Shown one piece after another: positions 8,886 to 16,442 of a DNA stretch of 64,000 nt. How positions within the stretch are numbered: the first letter of the stretch is position 1; each line of letters begins with the position of its first letter. Origin of the DNA: SG8-41 sp036555615. Its GTDB lineage: Bacteria > Pseudomonadota > Gammaproteobacteria > Burkholderiales > SG8-41. Below the pieces are notes generated by a model. It saw only the letters and a list, made by a program, of their open reading frames with translations. It was not told where the DNA came from and did not search any database. A program made the translations under genes and the position numbers. Location: positions 53,220-117,219 of the forward strand of contig DATBKZ010000082.1 in NCBI GenBank assembly GCA_036555615.1. Reading direction: 5' to 3'.

Positions 8886-10361
8886 CTAGTCGAGCCGCGT
8901 GTCGAGCCCGCCCTCGGCCATCTCGGCCGCGTGCAGGAGTGCTTTCGCCTTGTTCTGGGTCTCCTGCCACTCCGCCTCCGGCTGCGAATCGGCAACGATG
9001 CCGCCGCCCGCCTGCACGTAGAGCGTGCCGTTCTTCACCACCGCCGTGCGCAGCGCGATCGCGACGTCCATGTTGCCATGAAACCCGAGGTAGCCTACCG
9101 CCCCCGCGTAGATGCCGCGCTTGACGGGCTCCAGCTCGTCGATGATTTCCATCGCCCGCACCTTGGGCGCGCCGGAGACCGTTCCCGCTGGAAAGGTCGC
9201 GCGCAGCACGTCGACGGCGTTGAGGCCGGGCTTAAGCTTGCCTTCGACGTTCGATACGATGTGCATCACGTGCGAGTAGCGCTCGACCACCATTTGTTCC
9301 GTCACCCGCACGCTGCCGGTTTGCGCCACGCGGCCGGCGTCGTTCCGCCCCAGGTCAACCAGCATGATGTGCTCGGCGCGCTCCTTCTCGTCGGCCAGCA
9401 GCTCCTTCTCCAGGGCGGCGTCCTCCGCGGGCGTCGTGCCGCGGCGGCGCGTCCCCGCGATCGGCCTCACCGTCACCGTATCGCCCTCGAGCCGCGCCAG
9501 GATCTCGGGCGAGGCCCCGACCACGTGGAAATCCCCCATGTCGAAGTAGTACATGTAGGGCGAGGGATTGATCGTGCGCAATGCCCGGTAAAGGGCCAGC
9601 GGCGTCGCGCGAAACGGCTTCACCATGCGCTGCGAGGGCACTACTTGCATGATGTCCCCCTCGAAAACGTAGCGCTTCGCCTTCTCGACCGCGGCGTGAT
9701 ACGCCGCCTGCCCGAATCCCGAAACCGCCGCCTGTGAGGCGCCGCGCACGTCCGATGGGATCGCTACCGGCTCGCGCAGCCGCGCAAGGAGCTCCCGCAG
9801 CCGCGCGCGCGCGGCCTGGAATGCACCCGGCCGCCCCGGCTCGGCGTAGACCACCAGCGTGAGCTTCCCCGACAGGTTGTCGACGATCGCGATCTCCTCG
9901 GATACGAGCAGCAGGATGTCGGGAGTCCCCAGCTCGTCCGGCTTTTGCGTCGCCGCGAGCCGCCGCTCGATGTAGCGCACGGTGTCATAGCCGAAGTAGC
10001 CGACGAGTCCCCCGCAAAAGCGCGGCAGGCTTGCGTCCTGCACGACTCTGAAGCGGGCGAGATAGTCGCTGACGAACGCGAGCGGGTCCTTGACGCGCTG
10101 CGTGCTCACGACCTGCGTGCCGCGAATCTCCGAGCAGACATCGCCGCGGACTTCGAGCCGCGTTTCCGCCGGCAGCCCGATGAACGAATAGCGCCCGAAG
10201 CGCTCGCCGCCCACGACCGACTCCAGCAAATAGGTATGAGGCCGGTTCGCGAGCTTGAGGTAGATGGAAAGCGGCGTGTCGAGATCGGCGAACGTCTCGA
10301 GCACCACGGGGACCCGGTTGTAGCCCGCCTGGGCGAGGCGGACGAACTCAGCTTCAGTCAT
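8886..10361 (-). CDS. trpE: Anthranilate synthase component I
   Basis: A 491-residue chorismate-binding enzyme, the committed step of tryptophan synthesis. The N-terminal half carries the feedback-type motif LLESVVGGERFGRYSFIG (the LLES element binds tryptophan). The C-terminal catalytic domain shows VVPSQRMVKPF, IAGTRRRG, LVDLGRNDAGRVA and the closing AGGGIVADS block. The SD sequence GGAG lies six bases before ATG 10361. The promoter-proximal region holds a leader peptide and terminator hairpin (10391-10502), so attenuation probably controls this gene and those downstream. Confidence 0.96.
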   Translation of the reverse strand: MTEAEFVRLAQAGYNRVPVVLETFADLDTPLSIYLKLANRPHTYLLESVVGGERFGRYSFIGLPAETRLEVRGDVCSEIRGTQVVSTQRVKDPLAFVSDYLARFRVVQDASLPRFCGGLVGYFGYDTVRYIERRLAATQKPDELGTPDILLLVSEEIAIVDNLSGKLTLVVYAEPGRPGAFQAARARLRELLARLREPVAIPSDVRGASQAAVSGFGQAAYHAAVEKAKRYVFEGDIMQVVPSQRMVKPFRATPLALYRALRTINPSPYMYYFDMGDFHVVGASPEILARLEGDTVTVRPIAGTRRRGTTPAEDAALEKELLADEKERAEHIMLVDLGRNDAGRVAQTGSVRVTEQMVVERYSHVMHIVSNVEGKLKPGLNAVDVLRATFPAGTVSGAPKVRAMEIIDELEPVKRGIYAGAVGYLGFHGNMDVAIALRTAVVKNGTLYVQAGGGIVADSQPEAEWQETQNKAKALLHAAEMAEGGLDTRLD

Positions 10362-10390
10362 ACATCACTCCACGAAAACGGACAGCGTTC

Positions 10391-10418
10391 GAAAACACGG
10401 GCGCGCTCAAAGCGCGCC
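10391..10418 (-). terminator. trp attenuator terminator hairpin
   Basis: Read on the minus strand, an 8-bp perfect stem GGCGCGCT / AGCGCGCC with a TTG loop (10400-10418) is followed within a few bases by a TTTT run (10392-10395). It lies after the stop codon of the Trp leader ORF and 30 bp before trpE. Its position and shape match the terminator of an attenuator. Upstream sequence (CGCCGCTGGCG, CTGGC...GCCAG) can form competing stems, but a folding calculation was not possible here. Confidence 0.7.
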
Positions 10419-10427
10419 GGGGCCTGG

Positions 10428-10502
10428 CTAGCTGCGCCAGTGCCGCCAGCGGCGCCAGAGTAGGGCCGCGTGCTGCTCGATTCCGTGATCCGCGTCGTGC
10501 AT
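10428..10502 (-). CDS. trpL: trp operon leader peptide (Trp at residues 16, 19 and 22)
   Basis: A 24-codon ORF lying between gph and trpE. It starts MHDADHGIEQH and ends LLWRRWRHWRS followed by TAG, so three of its last nine codons are TGG. Tryptophan is rare in random GC-rich ORFs. The ORF starts two bases after the gph stop codon, suggesting translational coupling, since no clear SD is visible. Together with the downstream terminator hairpin this is the standard layout of ribosome-mediated attenuation: stalling at Trp codons would prevent terminator formation. The interpretation is strong but rests on pattern recognition, without comparative data. Confidence 0.8.
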   Translation of the reverse strand: MHDADHGIEQHAALLWRRWRHWRS

Positions 10503-10504
10503 GA

Positions 10505-11158
10505 CTATGCTTTTTGAATCAGCCGGGTAGCCTCGATGAGGGACGCTACTATAGCATCAACGTCGAGCTCACGCACATCCTGCCCCTCGTTGTAGCCGTA
10601 ATCGACGCAGAACACCAGGCAGCCGGCCGATCGCGCCGCCTCGACGTCATTCGCGGAATCGCCGATCATCAGCATGTCTCCCGGGACGATGCCAAAGCCG
10701 CGGCAGGCATGCAGCAACGGCTGCGGGTCCGGCTTCTTCTGGGGGAGCGTGTCGCCGGCTATGACCTGCTCGAAGCTCGACGCGAGTTGCAGTTGATCGA
10801 GCAATGCCAGCGTGAAGCGCTCGGCCTTGTTCGTCACGCAGGCGAGCGGCAGGTGCATCGCCTGCAGCTGCTGCAGTCCTTCGCGCACCCCCGGGAAGAT
10901 GACCGTGCGCCTGCCGTTGACCTCGGCATAGCAGCGCTCGAAGATCGGGAGCGCGCGCGCGAACAGCGCGTCTTCCGCGCGGCCCTCGAGGGTGCCGGCG
11001 AGGACGCGCTCGACGAGCCGGGGTATCCCCTTGCCGACGAACGTGCGTATGAGCGCCGGCTCGAGCGCGGGGCGGCCGAGCTCACGCAGCATCATGTTCG
11101 CTGCCTCCGCCAGATCGGGGATGGTATCGGCGAGCGTGCCGTCGAGGTCGATCATCAC
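10505..11158 (-). CDS. gph: Phosphoglycolate phosphatase, HAD family
   Basis: A 217-residue HAD hydrolase. Motif I is MIDLDGTLADT with the nucleophile Asp and the acid/base Asp. A helical cap follows, then ACVTNKAERF (motif II) and KKPDPQPL...MIGDSANDVEAARSAGC (motifs III and IV). The enzyme removes phosphate from 2-phosphoglycolate. ATG at 11158 leaves motif I very close to the N-terminus but has AAGG five bases upstream. The frame is open a little further (FPLRVKAV) without a better start, apart from a GTG one codon earlier. It sits between rpe and trpE, the usual betaproteobacterial order. Confidence 0.92.
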   Translation of the reverse strand: MMIDLDGTLADTIPDLAEAANMMLRELGRPALEPALIRTFVGKGIPRLVERVLAGTLEGRAEDALFARALPIFERCYAEVNGRRTVIFPGVREGLQQLQAMHLPLACVTNKAERFTLALLDQLQLASSFEQVIAGDTLPQKKPDPQPLLHACRGFGIVPGDMLMIGDSANDVEAARSAGCLVFCVDYGYNEGQDVRELDVDAIVASLIEATRLIQKA

Positions 11159-11197
11159 GGCCTTGACGCGCAGCGGGAAGCGTTGCGTGCGGATGCT

Positions 11198-11866
11198 TTA
11201 AGCCTTCGCGAGCTGGGCGCGCATCGCGCCGATGGTGGCCTTGTAGTCCCGCGTTCCGAAAATCGCCGAGCCCGCGACGAAGGTGTCCGCGCCGGCGCGC
11301 GCGATCTCCGCGATGTTATCCACCTTCACGCCCCCATCCACCTCGAGCCAGATGTCGCGCCCGGTCGCGGCGATGCGCGAGCGCGCGGCCGCGAGCTTCT
11401 TCAGCGATTGGGGGATGAACTTCTGGCCGCCGAACCCGGGGTTCACCGACATGATGAGGATGAGGTCGAGCTGGTCGATCACGTGGTCCAGGTGGGTGAG
11501 CGGAGTGGCCGGATTGAATACCAGTCCCGCCTTGCAGCCCTGGTCCTTGATCAGGGCGATGGTCCGGTCGACGTGCTCGGATGCCTCAGGGTGAAACGAG
11601 ATGATATTGGCCCCTGCCTTGGCGAAATCGGGCACGATGCGGTCCACGGGCTTGATCATGAGGTGCACGTCGATGATCGTCTGGGTGAGCGGCCGTATCG
11701 CCTCGCACACCAGCGGGCCCACGGTGAGGTTGGGAACGTAATGGTTGTCCATCACGTCGAAGTGCACGAGATCGGCGCCGGCGGCAACCACGTCGCGCAC
11801 CTCCTCGCCGAGCCGGGCGAAATCTGCGGACAAGAGGCTCGGTGCGATCCGGTAATTCTTCGACAT
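11198..11866 (-). CDS. rpe: Ribulose-phosphate 3-epimerase
   Basis: A 222-residue TIM-barrel epimerase interconverting ribulose-5-phosphate and xylulose-5-phosphate. The family blocks are present: APSLLSADFARLGEEV at the start, HFDVMDNHYVPNLTVGP with metal-ligand His and Asp, VHLMIKPVDRIV, SVNPGFGGQKFIP, and EVDGGVKVDNI. It is the first gene of the rpe-gph-trp transcription unit and is divergent from apaG, with about 60 bp between the two starts. Confidence 0.96.
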   Translation of the reverse strand: MSKNYRIAPSLLSADFARLGEEVRDVVAAGADLVHFDVMDNHYVPNLTVGPLVCEAIRPLTQTIIDVHLMIKPVDRIVPDFAKAGANIISFHPEASEHVDRTIALIKDQGCKAGLVFNPATPLTHLDHVIDQLDLILIMSVNPGFGGQKFIPQSLKKLAAARSRIAATGRDIWLEVDGGVKVDNIAEIARAGADTFVAGSAIFGTRDYKATIGAMRAQLAKA

Positions 11867-11926
11867 AAGGCGTGACTCGAAACCGCCCGGATTTTACCCG
11901 TTCTGGCGCTTGCCTGTTCGAAAGAA

Positions 11927-12325
11927 TTGATCAACAATCGCCGCGTGGTGGAGAAGAAATACGACATCACCGTCGCGGCGCGCACGGCTTTCGTCCCGGA
12001 CCAGTCCGACGTGGACGGCGGCCGCTACGTGTTCGCCTACACCATCACCATCACCAACACCGGCACGCTGCCGGCGCAGCTCGTGAGCCGGCACTGGATC
12101 ATCACCGACGCCAACAACCAGGTCCAGGAGGTGCGCGGCCAGGGCGTCGTGGGCGAGCAGCCGATGCTGCGACCGAACGAAAGCTTCCAGTACACCAGCG
12201 GCACTGCGATCGCGACGCCGGTCGGCACCATGCGCGGCACCTACCAGATGGTCGCGGAAGACGGCATGCAGTTCGACGCGTTGATACCCGAGTTCACGCT
12301 TTCGATGCCGCGCGTCCTGCACTGA
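11927..12325 (+). CDS. apaG: Co2+/Mg2+ efflux protein ApaG
   Basis: A protein of up to 132 residues with the immunoglobulin-like ApaG domain. Signatures are RYVFAYTITITNTGTLPAQLVSRHWIITDA, VRGQGVVGEQP and FQYTSGTAIATPVGTMRG. ApaG is linked to cobalt and magnesium resistance, with its mechanism unsettled. The frame begins at a TTG (11927, giving INNRRVVEKKYD). In-frame GTGs at 11945 and 11948 are equally possible, since most relatives are about 125 residues long. It is divergent from rpe. Confidence 0.92.
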   Translation: MINNRRVVEKKYDITVAARTAFVPDQSDVDGGRYVFAYTITITNTGTLPAQLVSRHWIITDANNQVQEVRGQGVVGEQPMLRPNESFQYTSGTAIATPVGTMRGTYQMVAEDGMQFDALIPEFTLSMPRVLH

Positions 12326-12350
12326 ACGCACGCGATGCGCCTGTGAAATA

Positions 12351-12479
12351 TCACCGCCGGCCGGGCCCGTCCTCCTCCCCGTCCCGGCGCCTTCCGCGCG
12401 GCCACGTCCACCAGACGATGAAGACGAGCAGGGCGAGCGCGGCACCGGCTTCAAGCAGCAGCAACAGGAAACCATCCAT
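12351..12479 (-). CDS. Small single-pass membrane protein
   Basis: A 42-codon ORF starting at ATG 12479. It encodes MDGFLLLLLEAGAALALLVFI-VWW, one strong membrane helix, followed by a basic and acidic hydrophilic tail rich in Arg, Asp and Glu. It sits convergently after apaG and before mltA. The amino-acid pattern (helix ending in a double Trp, charged tail) is that of a real small membrane protein and not of a shadow ORF, but I do not recognise a named family and the SD sequence is weak. Confidence 0.5.
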   Translation of the reverse strand: MDGFLLLLLEAGAALALLVFIVWWTWPRGRRRDGEEDGPGRR

Positions 12480-12511
12480 CGGGGGAGCCGGTCCTAGCCA
12501 TTCATGAGAGA

Positions 12512-12591
12512 AAAATGGGGTCAGGTCCGATTTTCCGGCTTTTTCTGAGGTCTGGCAGCCTAATGCGGAAATTCGGACCTGACCCCATTTT
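12512..12591. repeat. Perfect 19-bp inverted repeat (REP-like palindrome)
   Basis: The left arm aaaatggggtcaggtccga (12512-12530) is exactly complementary to the right arm at 12573-12591. The arms extend further with a one-base offset (tttccg / cggaaa). The loop is about 30 bp. Sequences beginning GGGGTCAGG are typical of REP elements mobilised by Y1 (IS200-like, RAYT) transposases in betaproteobacteria. No such transposase is in the window. It lies just upstream of the mltA start. Confidence 0.75.
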
Positions 12592-12616
12592 CCGCGGGTT
12601 GCGGTCTCGACACCAA

Positions 12617-13819
12617 ATGCGCAGCGTGCGCGTGCTCGGCCTGTGCGCATGCCTCGCCATCACGGGCTGCGAGACCATGCAGCCGCCCCCGGTTCCCCCC
12701 GCACCCCCACCCCGGGAAGCTCCACCGCCCAAGCCAACCGCGGCCGGCGAGGCGGGCGTGTTGCGCCAGGCCACCTGGAATGATCTTCCCGGCTGGCGAA
12801 CCGATGAGCCGTCGGAAGCGTGGGCGGCGTTTGTCAGGGGCTGCCAGGCGCTTGAAACGCAGGGCGCGTGGCGAGAAGTCTGTGCCGCGGCGGCAGGCAT
12901 CGGAAGTCCCGGGCGTGACGCCGCGCGAATCTTCTTCGAGGCTCATTTCAGGCCGTTCCAGATGCTTCGCACCGATGGCGGGGACGAGGGCTTGATCACG
13001 GGATATTACGAGCCGCTGCTGCGCGGCAGCCGTACGGCTACTTCGCGCTACCGCTACCCTCTCTATGGCGTGCCCGACGATCTGCTGGAAATCGATCTTG
13101 CCGAGGCCTATCCCGAATTAAAGGGATTGCGGCTGCGGGGCCGTCTCGACGGGAAGCGCGTCGTGCCCTATTACGACCGGGCGCAGATCGGTCAGGGGCA
13201 CGCGCCGCTCGCCGGTAGGGAGATCGCCTGGGTCGACGACGCGGTGGAGCTCTTCTTCCTGCAGGTCCAAGGCTCGGGCCGTATCGTGCTCGAGAGCGGC
13301 GAGACGCTGCGCATCGGCTATGCCGATCACAACGGCTTTCCTTATCGCTCGATCGCCAGGCACCTCGCGGAGCGCGGCGAGCTGCCGCTGGAAAAAGCCT
13401 CGATGCAAGGCATCCAGGCATGGGCGCGCGCGAACCCCGGCAAGCTCACGGAGCTGCTCAATCACAACGCGAGATACATATTCTTCCGCGAGCTGCCCGC
13501 AGGGCAGCCCGGGCCGCTCGGTTCGCTCGGCGTGCCGTTGACGCCGCGGCGCAGCGTGGCGGTCGACCCGGGATTCGTGCCGCTCGGTGCGCCGGTCTAC
13601 ATCGCCACCACCTGGCCACTCTCCAGCCGGCCGCTCAATCGGCTGATGGTGGCACAGGATACGGGCAGCGCCATTCGCGGCGCAGTGCGCGCGGATTACT
13701 TCTGGGGGTACGGCGAGGAGGCCGCGCGCGAGGCGGGCCGCATGAAGCAGCCGCTGAGGTTGTGGGTGCTGTTTCCCAATGGATACAGGATCCAGGATTC
13801 GGGATTCAAGATCCAGTAA
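12617..13819 (+). CDS. mltA: Membrane-bound lytic murein transglycosylase A (lipoprotein)
   Basis: A 400-residue MltA family enzyme that cleaves peptidoglycan to 1,6-anhydromuropeptides at the outer membrane. The start MRSVRVLGLCACLAITGCETM contains a lipobox (ITGC), then a proline-rich linker. The catalytic region includes GLITGYYEPLLRGS, a QVQGSGRIVLESGE block, GYADHNGFPY and the 3D-domain motif LMVAQDTGSAIRGAVRADYFWGYG with the catalytic aspartate. Earlier in-frame ATGs lie inside the palindrome and are rejected. The last residues RIQDSGFKIQ come from a GGATTC repeat that also supplies the stop codon. Confidence 0.93.
   Translation: MRSVRVLGLCACLAITGCETMQPPPVPPAPPPREAPPPKPTAAGEAGVLRQATWNDLPGWRTDEPSEAWAAFVRGCQALETQGAWREVCAAAAGIGSPGRDAARIFFEAHFRPFQMLRTDGGDEGLITGYYEPLLRGSRTATSRYRYPLYGVPDDLLEIDLAEAYPELKGLRLRGRLDGKRVVPYYDRAQIGQGHAPLAGREIAWVDDAVELFFLQVQGSGRIVLESGETLRIGYADHNGFPYRSIARHLAERGELPLEKASMQGIQAWARANPGKLTELLNHNARYIFFRELPAGQPGPLGSLGVPLTPRRSVAVDPGFVPLGAPVYIATTWPLSSRPLNRLMVAQDTGSAIRGAVRADYFWGYGEEAAREAGRMKQPLRLWVLFPNGYRIQDSGFKIQ
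13789..13819. repeat. GGATTC/GGATCC short tandem repeat, copy 1
   Basis: The run aggatccaggattcggg attcaagatcc repeats an approximately 8-base GGATTCAG-like unit three to four times and overlaps the 3' end of mltA. The complementary run, with GAATCCT units, recurs at 57099-57133 at the 5' end of ubiJ. I infer an interspersed repeat that has been incorporated into the coding end. Confidence 0.5.
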
Positions 13820-13824
13820 GCCCT

Positions 13825-14478
13825 TTACCGCTTGCCGTCTTCCGGATCGAGTCTCACGCGCAATACCAAGCGGCTTTTTACCAGGCGGCCGTCCTTGCGC
13901 GCCGGCAGGAAAGGGGTCGCAGCGAGCATGGCGCGAAGTTCTTCGTCCGCCCGGCTCCGCTCTGCGGGCCGGGCAGAGATCACGTCCTGGACCACGCCCC
14001 GTTCGTCGACAAGGATCTCGAGCAGCACTTCCTCCGCGCTGCTATCTGCGGGTCGACCGAAACGCAGCGGCGAGAGCGGCCTGGGATAGCTGTCGAGTTC
14101 CCGCGCCAGGTAATAGCGCGGATCGGGCACTGGCGCGAGCGCAGGCGTCTCTGCGTCGGGACGCGCAGCGCCGATTGAGAAGTGCGCTCCCGGCGAAATC
14201 TGCGCGCTTGGCTCTGCCGGCGCTGCCGCCAGCGGTCCGCGCCGTCTTTCCGGCTCAGGGGATGGCGGATCATTCGATGGAAGCGCGCGCGCAGGTGCGA
14301 TCCGCACCGCAAGCGGTGCACCTCCTGGATGGAGGTCGACAACTGGCGAGGGGGATTCGACCGGCAGCGCGGACAGCAGCCAGCCATGAGCCAGCAGAGA
14401 TGCCGCAGTTGCCACACTCAGCCGCGCGGCTGAGGCCCGTACGGGTTTGGGCGGAAGAGCTAGACCGACGCCTGCCAT
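13825..14478 (-). CDS. TonB family protein (C-terminal TonB-like domain)
   Basis: A 217-residue protein with one N-terminal membrane helix (LSVATAASLLAHGWLLSAL), then a proline- and alanine-rich spacer of about 90 residues. The C-terminal region (EEVLLEILVDERGVVQDVISARPA...FLPARKDGRLVKSRLVLRVRL) has the beta-strand pattern of TonB_C domains. It would span the periplasm. No ExbB/ExbD genes are near, so it may be an accessory TonB-like protein and not the energy-transducing one. It lies convergent with mltA, 6 bp apart. Confidence 0.7.
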   Translation of the reverse strand: MAGVGLALPPKPVRASAARLSVATAASLLAHGWLLSALPVESPSPVVDLHPGGAPLAVRIAPARALPSNDPPSPEPERRRGPLAAAPAEPSAQISPGAHFSIGAARPDAETPALAPVPDPRYYLARELDSYPRPLSPLRFGRPADSSAEEVLLEILVDERGVVQDVISARPAERSRADEELRAMLAATPFLPARKDGRLVKSRLVLRVRLDPEDGKR

Positions 14479-14519
14479 TCAGGGGATAACGGCCCATGCC
14501 GTCCCCTGTTGACTGGAGC

Positions 14520-15239
14520 CTACTTGGGGGCGACCGAGTTGAGCGCCAGCTCGAGCTCCTTGGCCGGCACGTATCCCGAGCCGACCTGGCGGCCGTCCGC
14601 AAGATAGACCGCAGGCGTGCCGCGGATGCCAAAGCGTTGCGCGAGCTCATGGTTCTTTTCGAACGGGACGTCGCATTTGGCGCCCCCCTGCGGAGTTACC
14701 CCGCGCGACATCAGATCGTCCCACGCCTTGGCGCGATCCTTCGAGCACCACACCGCCCGGGACTTGTCCACCGAGTCGGCCGAGAGTATGGGCCACAGAA
14801 AAGTGTAGATGGTGACATCGGTCAGCTTCATGAGCTCCTTCTGCAACTCGCGGCAGAATCCGCAGTTGGGGTCCTCGAAGGTATAGAGCACGCGCTTGCC
14901 GTTGCCGCGCACGCGCTTCACCGCGTTGTCCGCCGATTGCCTCAGCGCCTGGGAGGCAAGCTGCGCGCTGCGCTCACGCGTCAGATTGCGCTCGGCGCCC
15001 GCCCGCACATCCACGAGATTGCCGAAAAGCACGAAATTCAGCTTCTCATCGGTGTAGGCGATCTGCCCGTTGAACACCACCTCGTAGATCCCGGCAAACG
15101 GCGTGCGCGTGACGCTTTCCACCGTCGCATTGGGAAATCGCCCCTGGAACGACTGCCGGATCGCCGCCTCGCTGGCGCAGGCGCTGCCGGCCGCGAGACC
15201 GGCCAGAACCGCGCAAACCGTCACGAATCCTCGTACCAT
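14520..15239 (-). CDS. dsbC: Thiol:disulfide interchange protein DsbC
   Basis: A 239-residue periplasmic disulfide isomerase. It has a signal peptide ending near SACASEA, an N-terminal dimerisation domain (IRQSFQGRFPNATVESVTRTPFAGIYEVV), and a thioredoxin fold with the CGFC active site in YTFEDPNCGFCRELQ. The cis-Pro loop is GIRGTPAVYLADGR. A second cysteine pair (AVWCSKDR, GAKCDVPF) is also typical of DsbC. It lies 27 bp downstream of the UbiH-family gene on the same strand, a pairing common in betaproteobacteria. Confidence 0.93.
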   Translation of the reverse strand: MVRGFVTVCAVLAGLAAGSACASEAAIRQSFQGRFPNATVESVTRTPFAGIYEVVFNGQIAYTDEKLNFVLFGNLVDVRAGAERNLTRERSAQLASQALRQSADNAVKRVRGNGKRVLYTFEDPNCGFCRELQKELMKLTDVTIYTFLWPILSADSVDKSRAVWCSKDRAKAWDDLMSRGVTPQGGAKCDVPFEKNHELAQRFGIRGTPAVYLADGRQVGSGYVPAKELELALNSVAPK

Positions 15240-15266
15240 CGTCGTCCTTTGTATGCCGGGCCCGGC

Positions 15267-16442
15267 TCAGGCGACGGCGTGGTGAACCAGGAAGCTCTTG
15301 AGCCATGGCTGGCGGTCAACGAGCGACAGCCCCAGATTGCGCATCCTCGCCAACAAGACAGCGTCGTTGTTGAAAAGTTTCTGCAGGCCATCGGTCGCGA
15401 CCTGCATGGCGAGCACATCTTCCCTGCGCGCCCGCTCGTAGCGCCGCAGCAGCGCGTAGTCTCCGCAGTCGCCTTGCGGGCCGCGCTCCTTGAGCACTCC
15501 GGCGAGCGCGCGCGCGTCGCGAAATCCGAGGTTCACTCCCTGGCCTGCGAGAGGGTGCACATTATGTGCGGCATCCCCCACCAGCGCAAGGCGCGGGCGC
15601 GTGAACTGCGTCACGCTCTGCAGCTTCAAGGGAAATCCGGCCGCCGGTGTGATGACGCGCAGCGCGCCCAGCGCGCCACCGGTCGCGGTTTCCACTTCTG
15701 CGGCGAGCTCGGCATGCGCGAGCCCGAGCAACCGGCGCCCCCGTTCTTCGGCAATTGACCACACCATGGACGTGCGGTTGCCCGGCAGCGGCAACAGCGC
15801 CAGCACGCCGTCGCGCCTGAACCACTGAAACGCAACGCCGTCATGAGGCTTCTCGCTGTCGAAGTTCGCGACTACACCGAGCTGCCGGTAGTCGCTTGCC
15901 TGCACGGTGATGCCCGCGCGCGCGCGCACTCGCGATTCCGCGCCATCGGCGCCGACCACAAGGCGCGCGGATAGCTCGGCCCCGCCCTCGAGCCGCACCG
16001 CGACATGGTCATCGTGAAAGTCGAGCGCGGTCCAGCCGGCCGGACAGAAGAAGCGCATATCCTGCTCGCGCGCGGCTTCCCGCAGCGCATGAAGCAGGCG
16101 GCGATTCTCGACCATGAAGGCGAGCTCGCGCAGGCCCGCGTCGTAGGAGTTGAAATCGAGGCGGGCGCCGGGATCGTCGCCGAATATCCTCATCGCCTCG
16201 ACCCGCGCGATGCGCTCGCGTGGCAGCAGACCCCACGCCCCGCCGTCCGCGAGGAACGCAGACGAGCCCGGGCTCAGGGCGTAAACACGGCTGTCCCAGG
16301 CGGCATCGGCGGGCGGAGGAGCGGGCCGCTGTGGCTCGATCAGCGCCAGCCTCAGGCCGCTGCCATCGAGCGCGCGCGCAAGGGCGAGCCCGACGAGACC
16401 GCCGCCGATGATGACGACGTCGAATGATTGGCGCGGAATCAG
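15267..16442 (-). CDS. UbiH/COQ6-family FAD monooxygenase (apparent CTG start)
   Basis: The ATG at 16193 would remove the FAD-binding domain. The frame is open upstream to a stop inside the preceding gene. It encodes SFDVVIIGGGLVGLALARAL, the dinucleotide-binding fold, then DAAWDSRVYAL. Later motifs are VGADGAESRVRARAG and LALVGDAAHNVHPLAGQGVNLGFRD. With CTG 16442 the product is 391 residues, normal for UbiH-type ring hydroxylases of ubiquinone synthesis. No ATG, GTG or TTG exists in the right region. The CTG overlaps the upstream stop as CTGA and has AGAAGG four bases before it. Which ring position it hydroxylates is not clear, but Coq7 is encoded elsewhere in this window. Confidence 0.85.
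   Translation of the reverse strand: MIPRQSFDVVIIGGGLVGLALARALDGSGLRLALIEPQRPAPPPADAAWDSRVYALSPGSSAFLADGGAWGLLPRERIARVEAMRIFGDDPGARLDFNSYDAGLRELAFMVENRRLLHALREAAREQDMRFFCPAGWTALDFHDDHVAVRLEGGAELSARLVVGADGAESRVRARAGITVQASDYRQLGVVANFDSEKPHDGVAFQWFRRDGVLALLPLPGNRTSMVWSIAEERGRRLLGLAHAELAAEVETATGGALGALRVITPAAGFPLKLQSVTQFTRPRLALVGDAAHNVHPLAGQGVNLGFRDARALAGVLKERGPQGDCGDYALLRRYERARREDVLAMQVATDGLQKLFNNDAVLLARMRNLGLSLVDRQPWLKSFLVHHAVA

Noticed and set aside
8301..9737. Long plus-strand ORF over trpG/trpE
   Set aside because: Antisense shadow caused by high GC; no homology-like pattern, and the minus strand encodes clear TrpE.
12515..12616. Earlier in-frame start of mltA inside the palindrome
   Set aside because: The lipoprotein signal begins at ATG 12617; the upstream residues come from the REP palindrome.
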